The notes: generated by a model from the letters alone, not told the origin. Counted from the stretch's first letter, positions 33,720 through 41,965 are shown. The stretch is 60,413 nt of DNA from Streptomyces musisoli (GCF_016741855.1 NZ_JAERRH010000029.1:1-60413), one strand, 5' to 3'. Made by a program: numbers and translations.

Positions 33720-34854
33720 CCCGTTCGGGTTGCTCGCCGAGCTCACCTACCGCTGCCCGCTGGCCTGCCCGTACTGCTCCAACCCGCTCAACATGGCTGG
33801 CTACCAGGACGAGTTGGCCACCGACGAGTGGCGGCGGGTGCTGGTCGAGGCCAGTGACCTGGGGGTTCTGCAGTGCCATCTGTCCGGCGGGGAACCGCTG
33901 CTGCGGCGCGACCTGGTGGAGATCGTGAGGGACGCCCACGACCTGGGCCTCTACACCAACCTCATAACCAGCGCCCTCGGGCTGTCGCGTCCGAGGGCCG
34001 AGCAGCTGCGGGCCGCCGGTCTGGACCACGTGCAGATCAGCATCCAGTCCGACGAACCGACAGTGTCCGACCGGATTGCCGGGATCCCGTCCTTCCGACG
34101 CAAGATCGAGGCGATGGGCCTGGTCAAGGAGCTGGGCTGGCCGCTCACCATGAACGTGGTGCTGCACCGGCACAACATCGACCGCGTCGCCGACGTGCTC
34201 GCCCTGGCCGAGGATGTGGGCGCCGACCGGGTGGAGCTGGCCAACACCCAGTACTACGGCTGGGCCTGGCGAAACCGTGACGCGCTGCTGCCGAGCCGGG
34301 CCCAGCTCGAGGCGGCCGAGGTCGTCGTGCGGGCCGCCCGCGAGCGGCTGCAGGACCGCATGGACATCATCTACGTCATCCCGGACTACTACAGCCGCTA
34401 CCCGAAGCCCTGCATGGGCGGTTGGGCTTCCCGGCAACTGACCGTGACACCGAACGGCGACGTTCTGCCCTGCCCGGCCGCGCACTCCCTGCCGTTGCCG
34501 CGAGCCAGCGTGCGTGATGACCCGCTGGAGCTGATCTGGGCCGAGGCCCCGGTGATGACCGCGTTCCGGGGGACCGACTGGATGCCGGAGCCCTGCCGGA
34601 GCTGCTTCCGGCGGGAGGTGGACTTCGGTGGGTGCCGCTGCCAGGCGTTTCTGCTCACCGGCGACGCCGCCCGCACCGACCCGGTCTGCTACCTGTCACC
34701 CGACCACGACCTGGTCGCCCGGGCGGTGGAGGCCGCCAACGCAGACTCGAGGAACGACGATCTTCCGCTGGTTCCCCGCCCGCACCGACCCGGTCTGCCC
34801 CTCGTCGCCTGCCCACGACCTGCTCGCCCGGGCGGTCGAGGCAGCCCATGCTGA
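33712..34854 (+). CDS. pqqE: Radical SAM PqqA peptide cyclase PqqE
   Basis: A 380-aa radical SAM/SPASM enzyme that forms the Glu-Tyr carbon-carbon crosslink in PqqA. The SAM-cluster motif C15-x3-C19-x2-C22 is present, as are L-S-G-G-E-P and the C-terminal SPASM cysteines (C-M-G-G-W, D-V-L-P-C-P, E-P-C-R-S-C, F-G-G-C-R-C, D-P-V-C). The last 30 residues are Pro/Arg-rich and arise from a 109-bp tandem duplication that shifts the frame, so the native tail is altered. The catalytic core is complete and activity seems likely. Confidence 0.95.
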   Translation: MDSPFGLLAELTYRCPLACPYCSNPLNMAGYQDELATDEWRRVLVEASDLGVLQCHLSGGEPLLRRDLVEIVRDAHDLGLYTNLITSALGLSRPRAEQLRAAGLDHVQISIQSDEPTVSDRIAGIPSFRRKIEAMGLVKELGWPLTMNVVLHRHNIDRVADVLALAEDVGADRVELANTQYYGWAWRNRDALLPSRAQLEAAEVVVRAARERLQDRMDIIYVIPDYYSRYPKPCMGGWASRQLTVTPNGDVLPCPAAHSLPLPRASVRDDPLELIWAEAPVMTAFRGTDWMPEPCRSCFRREVDFGGCRCQAFLLTGDAARTDPVCYLSPDHDLVARAVEAANADSRNDDLPLVPRPHRPGLPLVACPRPARPGGRGSPC

Positions 34855-34899
34855 GAGTCCGAGGCAGCCCATGCTGAGTCCGAGGCAGCCCATGCTGAG
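34671..34899 (+). repeat. Tandem duplication at the 3' end of pqqE
   Basis: The sequence starting CCGCACCGACCCGGTCTG at 34671 recurs at 34780, a period of 109 bp (not a multiple of three), so the second copy encodes A-R-T-D-P-V-C and D-L-L-A-R-A-V-E-A-A in the other frame. It is followed by three copies of GAGGCAGCCCATGCTGAG (34838, 34861, 34882). The pqqE stop falls in the first of these. Confidence 0.8.
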
Positions 34900-34968
34900 T
34901 CGCGTGCCGACTCGCGGATCGGCAATCTGCCGCTGATCCCCTGCCTGCCCGCCTCCCGGTGGAGTGGG

Positions 34969-35508
34969 TCAGCCGCCCAACCACAACGGAAGCGCCGCAG
35001 CCGCGATGATCAAGGTGACGCCGCTCAGCAGGTCCGAGCGGATCCGGATGAGGCGCGCGGCGGCCCGCCCGAGTTGCAGCCCGACCAGTGACAACACCGC
35101 CGTCATGGCGCCGAAGACGGCGGCCGAGAACCACGGCGAGAGCCCAAGGACCCCCAGGCTCGCCCCGGCGAGCAAGTTGTCCAGGCTCAGTGTCAACGGG
35201 ATGCCGAACAAGGCCCAGGGATGGTCCAACTCCTCCGGCTCGGGGTTCCGCAGAGCCGAGATGACGAGGTAGAGACCGTACCCGCCGAGCGCGGCCGCGC
35301 CCATCACATCGGCGACGTCCCCGACGGACTCCCCGATCCGGTGACCGATCAACAGTCCGACGAGGGGCATGATCGCGTCCCACAGTCCAAAGGTCAGCGC
35401 GACCTGCACCGCGCGCTTCAAACCGAATGGGACCGTGCCGAGCGCGATGGATACCCGGAGATTGTCGAGACTGAGTACAAAACCCAGGATCAGTATTTCC
35501 CAGATCAT
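34969..35508 (-). CDS. MntP-like manganese efflux protein
   Basis: A 179-aa membrane protein with six predicted helices and internal twofold symmetry. The repeated motif S-L-D-N appears in helix 1 (S-L-D-N-L-R-V-S-I-A-L-G) and helix 4 (S-L-D-N-L-L-A-G-A-S-L-G), matching the paired Asp-containing motifs of the MntP/DUF204 family, which exports Mn2+. It converges on pqqE. The start at ATG 35508 has no strong ribosome site. The 600-bp gap upstream (35509-36108) holds AT-richer sequence and, at its right end, two tandem palindromes; I see no gene there. Metal specificity is inference. Confidence 0.78.
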   Translation of the reverse strand: MIWEILILGFVLSLDNLRVSIALGTVPFGLKRAVQVALTFGLWDAIMPLVGLLIGHRIGESVGDVADVMGAAALGGYGLYLVISALRNPEPEELDHPWALFGIPLTLSLDNLLAGASLGVLGLSPWFSAAVFGAMTAVLSLVGLQLGRAAARLIRIRSDLLSGVTLIIAAAALPLWLGG

Positions 35509-36006
35509 GACGGCGCCGCTGCTCGAAGAAGACTGGCGTCGGCGGAAACGACTCTGTCTCGGATATCGTCCGCCATAATGCCGCATAATATCCCAGATAG
35601 TTCGCAAAAGGAACCCGGCGACTCGATTTCCATAAGATTTTCGACAATGCTCACCCGACGGTGTACGGGCCTCCGGAACGGCTCGCTGATTGAACCGGCG
35701 CGCCTCATTTCGGCATCTCATAGGGGTGCTTTGGAGGAGCTGCTGCAACGGGTCCGCGAGGCCTTCGGCACGGAGTCGGTGGCCGCTCGAATGCACGGCC
35801 GCTGCTGAGCAAGCGGCCCTTCAGCGACTCCTTCGCTTGCCTGGTACGTGCGAGGTCCGGGCCAGTCCGCAGGCCACTTCGGCCTGCACCTGCGCCGAGC
35901 GGGGGCCGCGGCCCGCAGCGCGGCCATCGGCGCGGCATCCGGTTCACCCGCCGGTCGATGTTCGCCCTTCCCAGGCTCATGGGAGCGACCCTCACCCCCG
36001 TCGATC

Positions 36007-36043
36007 GTCTACAGTTCAGTAGACCGTCTACGGGACTGTAGAC
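36007..36043. promoter_or_regulatory. Two tandem palindromic operators
   Basis: GTCTAC-N6-GTAGAC occurs twice in succession (36007-36024 and 36026-36043) with one base between, a 19-bp period. The second site is extended to an 11-bp arm (AGACCGTCTAC with GTAGACGGTCT). It lies 65-100 bp before dedA and is the obvious binding site for a dimeric regulator of the dedA-PAP2-PAP2-RR-HK operon. No repressor gene is adjacent. Confidence 0.7.
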
Positions 36044-36108
36044 GGTCTGGTGCCCGCGCCTGTCGGATGCCGTGCGTCCGGTCGTCCGTCCGGAAAGGAC
36101 TCTTGCCG

Positions 36109-36777
36109 ATGACCACACCTGTGGTTCTGTCGACGCAGCTCGCGGTGAACCCGCTTGACGCGCAGTCGCTCCTGGCCGCCTTCGGCGTGCTGGGAGTGGG
36201 TGTGGTCATGTTCGCCGAGACGGGCCTGCTGATCGGATTCTTCCTGCCGGGTGACTCCCTGCTGTTCACCGCGGGGCTGCTGTGCACCGGCACCGGGCAG
36301 CACGGCGTACGGCTGTCGCTCGGGCCGCTGCTGGCCGCCGCGGCGGTGGGTGCGCTGGCCGGCGCCCAGTGCGGCTATCTGATCGGGCGCCGGGCGGGTG
36401 GTGCCCTGCTGGCGCGCAGTCGCTCTGCGCGGCTGCGTGAGGGCGCGAAGAGAGCCGAGGAACTGCTCGGCCGCTACGGGCACGCCAAGGCGATCGTCCT
36501 GGCGAGGTTCGTGCCGGTGGTGCGGACCGTGCTCAACCCATTGGCGGGTGCGCTGGAGGTGCCCATCCGGGTGTTCACCGTGTGGCAGATCGTCGGTGGC
36601 CTGGTGTGGAGCGTCGGCCTGACCCTGGCGGGATACGTGCTGGGCTCCTCGATCCCGAACATGGACGGCTATCTGCTGCCGCTGGTCGGGCTGATCGTGG
36701 TGGCGTCGCTGATTCCGCTCGCTGTGGAGCTGTACCGCGGCCGCGGGCGCGCCGGGGAGCAGGAGGTCCGTGGATGA
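36109..36777 (+). CDS. DedA-family membrane protein
   Basis: A 222-aa DedA/SNARE-associated-type protein with about five hydrophobic segments. The family landmarks E-T-G-L-L-I-G-F-F-L-P-G-D and G-R-x-x-x-x-x-x-L-A-R-F-V-P-V-V-R-T (the conserved R-x-x-P block) are present. DedA proteins act as lipid (undecaprenyl phosphate or phospholipid) scramblase-type transporters. It starts at ATG 36109 with GGAAAGGA and overlaps the next gene (ATGA). Coupling with two PAP2 phosphatases fits lipid-carrier recycling. Confidence 0.93.
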   Translation: MTTPVVLSTQLAVNPLDAQSLLAAFGVLGVGVVMFAETGLLIGFFLPGDSLLFTAGLLCTGTGQHGVRLSLGPLLAAAAVGALAGAQCGYLIGRRAGGALLARSRSARLREGAKRAEELLGRYGHAKAIVLARFVPVVRTVLNPLAGALEVPIRVFTVWQIVGGLVWSVGLTLAGYVLGSSIPNMDGYLLPLVGLIVVASLIPLAVELYRGRGRAGEQEVRG

Positions 36778-37382
36778 TGCTTGCGTTCGACGGAGCGTCG
36801 ATCGACGGCCTTGCCTATCGGGACGCGACGGATCTCGCGCAGCGCTCGCCGGGCCGGCTGGACACCGCGGTGACGTGGTGGTCGGCGTACGGGCTGGCGT
36901 TGTTCGCCCTGCTCATGGTGGCCGGCTGGTGGCGGTCCCGGCGGACGGGGGCGGCAGCGGCGGTGACCGCACTGGCCGTTCCGGTGGTCGTGGTCCTGGC
37001 GTACGGGGTCGACGCCGTGCTGAAGCTGACAGTGCGTGAGGACCGGCCGTGCCAGAGACTGCGGGTGAGAACCCTGGAGGCGTGTCCGGCGCCCGACGAC
37101 TGGTCGTTCCCCAGCAACCACGCGGCGATCGCCGCGGCTGCCGCCGTGGCGCTGCTGTTCGTCTCGCGGCGGCTGGGCACGGTTGCCTGCGCGGCGGCGG
37201 TCGCCATGGCGGCCTCGCGGGTCTGGGTCGGCGTGCACTACCCGCACGACGTGGTGACCGGGTTGGTGGTGGGCGGGCTGATCGCGCTCACTTCGATGCT
37301 CGCCGTCCGGCGCGGATCTTCGGCGCTGGCCCGTCGGGTGGCTGCGTCGGCTCCGCTCCGTCCGCTGCTGTCGGCCCCGTGA
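36774..37382 (+). CDS. PAP2-family phosphatase, complete motif
   Basis: A 202-aa membrane lipid phosphatase. All three PAP2 motifs are intact: K-L-T-V-R-E-D-R-P, P-S-N-H and S-R-V-W-V-G-V-H-Y-P-H-D. Likely substrates are undecaprenyl pyrophosphate or phosphatidic-type lipids, with the active site facing outward. It overlaps dedA by 4 bp and the next gene by 4 bp (GTGA), so the genes are translationally coupled. Confidence 0.92.
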   Translation: MMLAFDGASIDGLAYRDATDLAQRSPGRLDTAVTWWSAYGLALFALLMVAGWWRSRRTGAAAAVTALAVPVVVVLAYGVDAVLKLTVREDRPCQRLRVRTLEACPAPDDWSFPSNHAAIAAAAAVALLFVSRRLGTVACAAAVAMAASRVWVGVHYPHDVVTGLVVGGLIALTSMLAVRRGSSALARRVAASAPLRPLLSAP

Positions 37383-38074
37383 ACCGCAAGGAGGTCGCCG
37401 AGCTGGCCGGCAGCGCCGGCCTCGGGGCATGGGCGGCGTTCGCCGTGCTGGCCATGGTTGTCGGCGGCCGGGCCGGTGGCCCGCTGTGGCTGGACCACGG
37501 CCTTCTCACCTGGGCGGTCGGTCACCGCCCGGAGACGGCTGTGGCGGTGATGCGGGGCGTGACCAGCACCGGTACCGGTGTCGTTCCCTACCTGCTCGCC
37601 ACGCTCGCCGGCGCCCTGATGGGTCGTACCGCACGGCAGCGCCGGCAGGCCGCCGTGCTCTGCCTCGCCTGCCTGGGCCTCGGGCAGCTGCTGCGATACG
37701 GCGTGATGGAACTGGTCCACCGGCCGCGCCCACCGCACAGGGACTGGGCGACGCACGCCGGCGGCTGGGCGTTCCCGTCCGGGCACGCAACCACGGCCGC
37801 CCTGACCGCCGGAATGCTGATCATCGCGCTGGCCCTGCGCGCCCCACGCGGTGGCGCGGCCCTGCGGATCGCCGTCGCCTGCTGGGGACTGCTGGTGGGC
37901 CTGACCCGGATCTACCTGGGCGTGCACTGGTTCACCGACGTCATGGGCGGCTGGCTGTTCGCCATCGGCTGGCTGGGGACGTGTTTGTGCGCGGTCGCCT
38001 GTCTTCCGCCCTCCGCATTCCTCGATGACACGACGATTCCGTCCGCGGAGCCGAGGGAGGACCATGCGCCCTAA
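37379..38074 (+). CDS. PAP2-family phosphatase, altered first motif
   Basis: A 231-aa PAP2-type membrane protein with F-P-S-G-H and T-R-I-Y-L-G-V-H-W-F-T-D intact. In the first motif the Lys of K-x6-R-P appears to be Met (V-M-E-L-V-H-R-P-R-P), so activity or substrate may differ. It starts at GTG 37379 overlapping the preceding stop, and its end overlaps the response-regulator start by 11 bp. Two adjacent PAP2 paralogs in one operon suggests different lipids or a regulatory partner. Confidence 0.88.
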   Translation: MNRKEVAELAGSAGLGAWAAFAVLAMVVGGRAGGPLWLDHGLLTWAVGHRPETAVAVMRGVTSTGTGVVPYLLATLAGALMGRTARQRRQAAVLCLACLGLGQLLRYGVMELVHRPRPPHRDWATHAGGWAFPSGHATTAALTAGMLIIALALRAPRGGAALRIAVACWGLLVGLTRIYLGVHWFTDVMGGWLFAIGWLGTCLCAVACLPPSAFLDDTTIPSAEPREDHAP

Positions 38075-38726
38075 GATCCTGGTGGTGGAGGACGATCACG
38101 GCCTACGTGACGTCCTGCGCCGCGGCCTGTACGAGGAGGACTTCGACCCGGTCCCGGCCGCCGACGGGGCCACCGCCCTGCGGCTCGCCACGAACGACGT
38201 CGCGGCGGCCGTATTGGACGTGGGCCTGCCCGACGCGGACGGCCGGGACGTGTGCCAGGCGATGCGCGCCAACGGCTTCCTCGGCCCGGTGATCTTCCTG
38301 ACCGCCCGGCACCAGCTCACCGACCGCCTGTCCGGCTTCTCCGCCGGGGGCGACGACTACCTGCCCAAGCCCTTCCACCTCGCCGAACTCGCCGCCAGGC
38401 TGAGGGCCGTCCTCCGACGGACGGCCCCCACTGCGGTGGCCTCGGCCGGAGACCTGGTCCTGGACCCGGTGGACCACGGAGTGACCGTGCGCGGCGCCCG
38501 CAGCACCCTGTCGCCCACCGAGTTCCGGCTGCTGGCCACGCTGGTCGCCGCGAACGGGACCCTCGTACGCCGCCGTGACCTGGTGCGGGCCGGCTGGCCC
38601 GAGGGCGCGCAGGTCAGTGACAACACCCTGGACCAGTACCTGAGCCGGCTGCGCCGCAAGCTGCGTGAGGCGGGCAGCGGCCTGACGATCGGTACGGCGC
38701 GCGGGATCGGACACCGCCTGTCATGA
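38064..38726 (+). CDS. OmpR-family response regulator
   Basis: A 220-aa response regulator. The receiver has E9-D10-D11, the phosphoacceptor D52 in L-D-V-G-L-P-D-A-D-G, and K in L-P-K-P-F. The C-terminal winged helix reads L-S-P-T-E-F-R-L-L and V-S-D-N-T-L-D-Q-Y-L-S-R-L-R-R-K-L. The ATG at 38064 follows GAGGGAGG. It overlaps the kinase gene by 4 bp. Direct repeats upstream of the two COG4705 genes are the most likely binding sites. Confidence 0.95.
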   Translation: MRPKILVVEDDHGLRDVLRRGLYEEDFDPVPAADGATALRLATNDVAAAVLDVGLPDADGRDVCQAMRANGFLGPVIFLTARHQLTDRLSGFSAGGDDYLPKPFHLAELAARLRAVLRRTAPTAVASAGDLVLDPVDHGVTVRGARSTLSPTEFRLLATLVAANGTLVRRRDLVRAGWPEGAQVSDNTLDQYLSRLRRKLREAGSGLTIGTARGIGHRLS

Positions 38727-40108
38727 ACCGTGCCCGGCGTGTCCTGCGGCGCCTCGCCCCGCGCACCCTGCGCGGTCGGCTCTCCCTGGTGGCGCTGACC
38801 ACCGCGGCCCTGCTGATGACGATCCTGACCGTCGTGTTCAACGCCGTGATGGACCGGCACCTGCGGCACCAGACGGACGACGAACTGCGCAGCCGGGCGG
38901 CAGCGGTGGCCACGACCGTCGACACCACCGGACCCCGGGTGCGCGTCCTGGAAACCGTCAACGACCGCCTCCTTGACGCCAATGTGTGGATCTACGCCGG
39001 AACCCGTTTGCTGGAGAAGCCGCCGTCCGCCACCGCCGGCGACCCGCCGACCCGAGCCGCCGACCGGCTGGCCGCCCAGCCGAGGGACGCCTGCGCGACC
39101 GTACAGGCACACGGTCACCGGAGCGTCCGGCTGTGCGCTCAGCGCGTCCCCGGCGGTCGCGCCACCGCTACCGTCGTCACCGCCCTGGACCTGACGCCGT
39201 ACCGCAGTTCGGCCGACACCCTGCTGGTGGGTTCACTCGTCCTGGACGCCGTGATGCTCGGCTGCACCTACGTACTCACCCGCCTGGCCGTCGGCAGGGC
39301 ACTGCGCCCGGTGCGGACGATGACCGACCAGGCCACCCAGTGGAGCGCGGTAGGTTCCGACGAGCGCTTCGGCGCGGAGGGCCACCCGGTCGAACTCGCC
39401 CGCCTCGGTGTCTCCCTGGACGCGCTCCTGGACCGCATACGCACCGTCCTGCGCCACGAGCAGCAGTTGACCGGAGAGCTGTCCCACGAACTGCGCACGC
39501 CGCTCACGCGGATCGTCATGGAACTCGACTGGTGGCGGGCCCGCCCCCGCACGGACGCCGAGACCCGCGCCACCCAGGAGGTGATCGCCGAGGCCGCCCA
39601 GTCCATGCGCGTCATCTGCGACACACTCCTGAACGACGCCCGCGAGAACGCGCTGAACCCGGCAACGGTCCCCGGAACGACCGACATCCTCCCGGTCCTG
39701 AACCGTCTGCTCCAGCGCCTCGACACCCCGGACCAGGTGAAGACAGCGGTGGATACGCAAGCGCCGGTGCTGGAGGCGGGTGTCGTCCCCGCTCCCCTCG
39801 AACGCATCCTCAGCCCTCTGCTCGACAACGCCGCCCGCTACGCCCACTCCCGCGTGACCGTGTCGGCACGGCGCATCCCCGGCGCCGTGCGGATCGATGT
39901 CGTCGACGACGGCCCCGGTGTGCCGGAGACGTTCAGGGATGAGCTGTTCCAGCCCGGCCGACGCGCCGATCCCGGCGACGGCCACGACGGCGCGGGCCTG
40001 GGCCTGCCGCTCGCGCGACGCCTGGCCCGCGCCGTCGGCGGTGAGGTGTCCTACGACCCCCGGCACACGCCTGGGGCCAGGTTCACGGTCAGTCTGCCCG
40101 CCGGATGA
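38723..40108 (+). CDS. OmpR-type sensor histidine kinase
   Basis: A 461-aa kinase with two membrane segments (about residues 20-45 and 165-190) enclosing an external sensor of about 120 residues with a Cys pair, then HAMP, a HisKA domain with G-E-L-S-H-E-L-R-T-P-L-T-R-I (phospho-His near 254), and an ATPase domain with D-D-G-P-G-V and G-A-G-L-G-L-P-L-A-R-R. It is the cognate partner of the preceding regulator (4-bp overlap). Its last 20 bp overlap the end of the converging COG4705 gene. Confidence 0.95.
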   Translation: MNRARRVLRRLAPRTLRGRLSLVALTTAALLMTILTVVFNAVMDRHLRHQTDDELRSRAAAVATTVDTTGPRVRVLETVNDRLLDANVWIYAGTRLLEKPPSATAGDPPTRAADRLAAQPRDACATVQAHGHRSVRLCAQRVPGGRATATVVTALDLTPYRSSADTLLVGSLVLDAVMLGCTYVLTRLAVGRALRPVRTMTDQATQWSAVGSDERFGAEGHPVELARLGVSLDALLDRIRTVLRHEQQLTGELSHELRTPLTRIVMELDWWRARPRTDAETRATQEVIAEAAQSMRVICDTLLNDARENALNPATVPGTTDILPVLNRLLQRLDTPDQVKTAVDTQAPVLEAGVVPAPLERILSPLLDNAARYAHSRVTVSARRIPGAVRIDVVDDGPGVPETFRDELFQPGRRADPGDGHDGAGLGLPLARRLARAVGGEVSYDPRHTPGARFTVSLPAG

Positions 40109-40979
40109 CCGGTTCCTGCACGCCCTTCACCGCCCGGCGTTCCTGCACGTGGGCGTACGCCATCAGCCCGAACAGGGCGGCGAGGAGCACGGCGGACGAG
40201 CCCGCGGTACCCAGATCCAGGCCGCCCTTGGCGACAGGCTTGGTGAGGAAGTCGCCAGCGGTGGCGCCCAGCGGGCGGGTGAGGACGAAGGCGATCCAGA
40301 ACAGCAGCACGTTCGGCACCACCGGGACCTTCATCAGCGCCACCAGCACGGCCAGCACACCGGTCACGAGCAACGCGCCGCCCAGGTAGCCGAGACCGGA
40401 GCTGTCGGAGAGGAAGTCGCCCATCGAGGTTCCGAGGGTGTTGGACACGAGGATCGCCGCCCAGAAGAGCGCCTCGCCCTTGAAGGTGACGATGTCGCGG
40501 ATCTGGAACGTCATCCCGCTCAGCTTCCAGGCGAGGAAGATCACCAGGAGGACCGAGATCAGGATCGCCGCTCCCTCGGGATAGCCGAGGCCCAGGCCTT
40601 GCGGTCCCCGGCCCAGCTTCGTCGCGCCGTCCGAGAGGTACTTGGCGCTGGCGTCGCGGTTCATGAAGTCGGACATGGTCGTGCCGGCCATGGAGGTCGA
40701 CAGGATCACGGTCCAGTAGAAGAACGGGTTGTAGTGGCTGGAGCGCAGCTGGACCACCAGCGTCACCACGAAGACCAGGAACAGCACGACCGTGGTCAGG
40801 AAGTAGCCCAGCTTCAGGGTCTGCGCGAAGAGGTCGCCCGCCGTCTCGCCCAGGGTCGTCGCGGCGATCTTCATGATCCAGAACGCCAGCGTGACCTCGG
40901 GCAGTTTCTTCATCACCGACTTGGTCCTGGACGACGTGGCCGCCACGTCGAGGTCGGTGAGGACCTCCGAATTCTCCAT
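40089..40979 (-). CDS. COG4705-type membrane protein (copy A)
   Basis: A 296-aa polytopic membrane protein with about seven or eight helices. Four times it repeats a unit shaped like F-W-x3-(A/S)-x3-G-(E/T)-x-x-(G/S)-D: T-L-G-E-T-A-G-D-L, M-A-G-T-T-M-S-D-F, T-L-G-T-S-M-G-D-F and P-L-G-A-T-A-G-D-F, suggesting internal duplication with a buried Asp per repeat. Family COG4705 is uncharacterised. It has a paralog immediately upstream in the same orientation (41126-41965). Both are preceded by a shared 11-bp direct repeat, so they form a regulon, probably of the adjacent two-component system. Confidence 0.82.
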   Translation of the reverse strand: MENSEVLTDLDVAATSSRTKSVMKKLPEVTLAFWIMKIAATTLGETAGDLFAQTLKLGYFLTTVVLFLVFVVTLVVQLRSSHYNPFFYWTVILSTSMAGTTMSDFMNRDASAKYLSDGATKLGRGPQGLGLGYPEGAAILISVLLVIFLAWKLSGMTFQIRDIVTFKGEALFWAAILVSNTLGTSMGDFLSDSSGLGYLGGALLVTGVLAVLVALMKVPVVPNVLLFWIAFVLTRPLGATAGDFLTKPVAKGGLDLGTAGSSAVLLAALFGLMAYAHVQERRAVKGVQEPVIRRAD

Positions 40980-41095
40980 TCGATGCCTCCTGTCCGGTAA
41001 CGACAGGGCGCTCGCCCCGCGTGACGGGTCGAGCGCCCTGTTGAATGTGCCGGCCGCCGTCGGCAGCCTTGATCTCCGAACCGTGGCACAGAGTG

Positions 41096-41117
41096 CCTGA
41101 ACGCATCCTGAACGCCT
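41096..41117. promoter_or_regulatory. Direct-repeat operator, copy 1
   Basis: CCTGAACGCAT and CCTGAACGCCT run head to tail with an 11-bp period (on the coding strand: GCGTTCAGG repeated). This is the spacing OmpR-type regulators use. It lies about 117 bp upstream of the copy A gene, in the gap after the copy B gene. Confidence 0.6.
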
Positions 41118-41125
41118 GGGGCAGG

Positions 41126-41965
41126 TCAGGCCGTATGCCGGGCGGAAGGCTCCGGCTCGGTGACGTCCTTGCGCGTCACGCTCAGGTAGATGACCAGGCC
41201 GAGGATGACGGCCAAGAACAGCGCGCTGGTGACCACGGTGCCCAGGCCCAGCCCGCCGTCATCGGTCGGCTGGGAGAGGTAGTCGCCGATGGAGGCGCCA
41301 AGGGGGCGGGTGAGGATGTAGGCGATCCAAAAGCTCCCCACCGCGTCCAGACCCAGCGCGAAGCGGGCGATGGCCACCGCGGCGATGGCCGCGGCGAACA
41401 GGACGGCGGACAGCCAGTAACCGAGGTCCATGCGCTCGGAGACCAGGTCGCCGGCCGCGGTGCCCAGGGCGAAGGTGAACAGCACCGCGAGCCAGTAGAA
41501 AGACTCGCGGCCGGTGGTGTCGATGCTGTGGATGGACAGCGTCCGCTCACGCCGGTACCAGACGACGAACACGATCGCGAGCAGGACCGCGAACACCGTC
41601 GTACTCGTTTCCAGCGGTACGCCCATGTCGTCGGTGAGGTTGTCACTGATCAGCGTGCCGACGACGCTGATCAGAGCCACGGCGAGCCAGTACACGTCGG
41701 CTCGGTACGCCGTCGTACGGAACTGCACCACCAACACGACCGCGAGCAGAGCGCTCATCAGCACCGACACACCGGTCAGACCCAGGCCGGCCTTCTCGTT
41801 CAACAGATCGGCCGCGGTCTCCCCGACCGTCGTGCACAGCACCTTGATGATCCAGAAGTAGAGGGTGACCTCGGGCACCTTGTTCCAGCGGGGCCGGTGC
41901 CGCGCCGGAACGGCAGGCCCACCGGCCTCGGGCACTGCGGATGTCTCGGACGTTTCGTATGTCAT
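41126..41965 (-). CDS. COG4705-type membrane protein (copy B)
   Basis: A 279-aa paralog of the preceding gene, with the same repeated units (T-V-G-E-T-A-A-D-L, V-V-G-T-L-I-S-D-N, A-L-G-T-A-A-G-D-L, P-L-G-A-S-I-G-D-Y) and the block F-W-I-A-Y-I-L-T-R-P-L-G-A-S that is also in copy A. The N-terminal 30 residues are soluble and Pro/Ala-rich. It starts at ATG 41965, 25 bp after the second direct-repeat site. Role unknown; transport or membrane sensing are both possible. Confidence 0.82.
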   Translation of the reverse strand: MTYETSETSAVPEAGGPAVPARHRPRWNKVPEVTLYFWIIKVLCTTVGETAADLLNEKAGLGLTGVSVLMSALLAVVLVVQFRTTAYRADVYWLAVALISVVGTLISDNLTDDMGVPLETSTTVFAVLLAIVFVVWYRRERTLSIHSIDTTGRESFYWLAVLFTFALGTAAGDLVSERMDLGYWLSAVLFAAAIAAVAIARFALGLDAVGSFWIAYILTRPLGASIGDYLSQPTDDGGLGLGTVVTSALFLAVILGLVIYLSVTRKDVTEPEPSARHTA

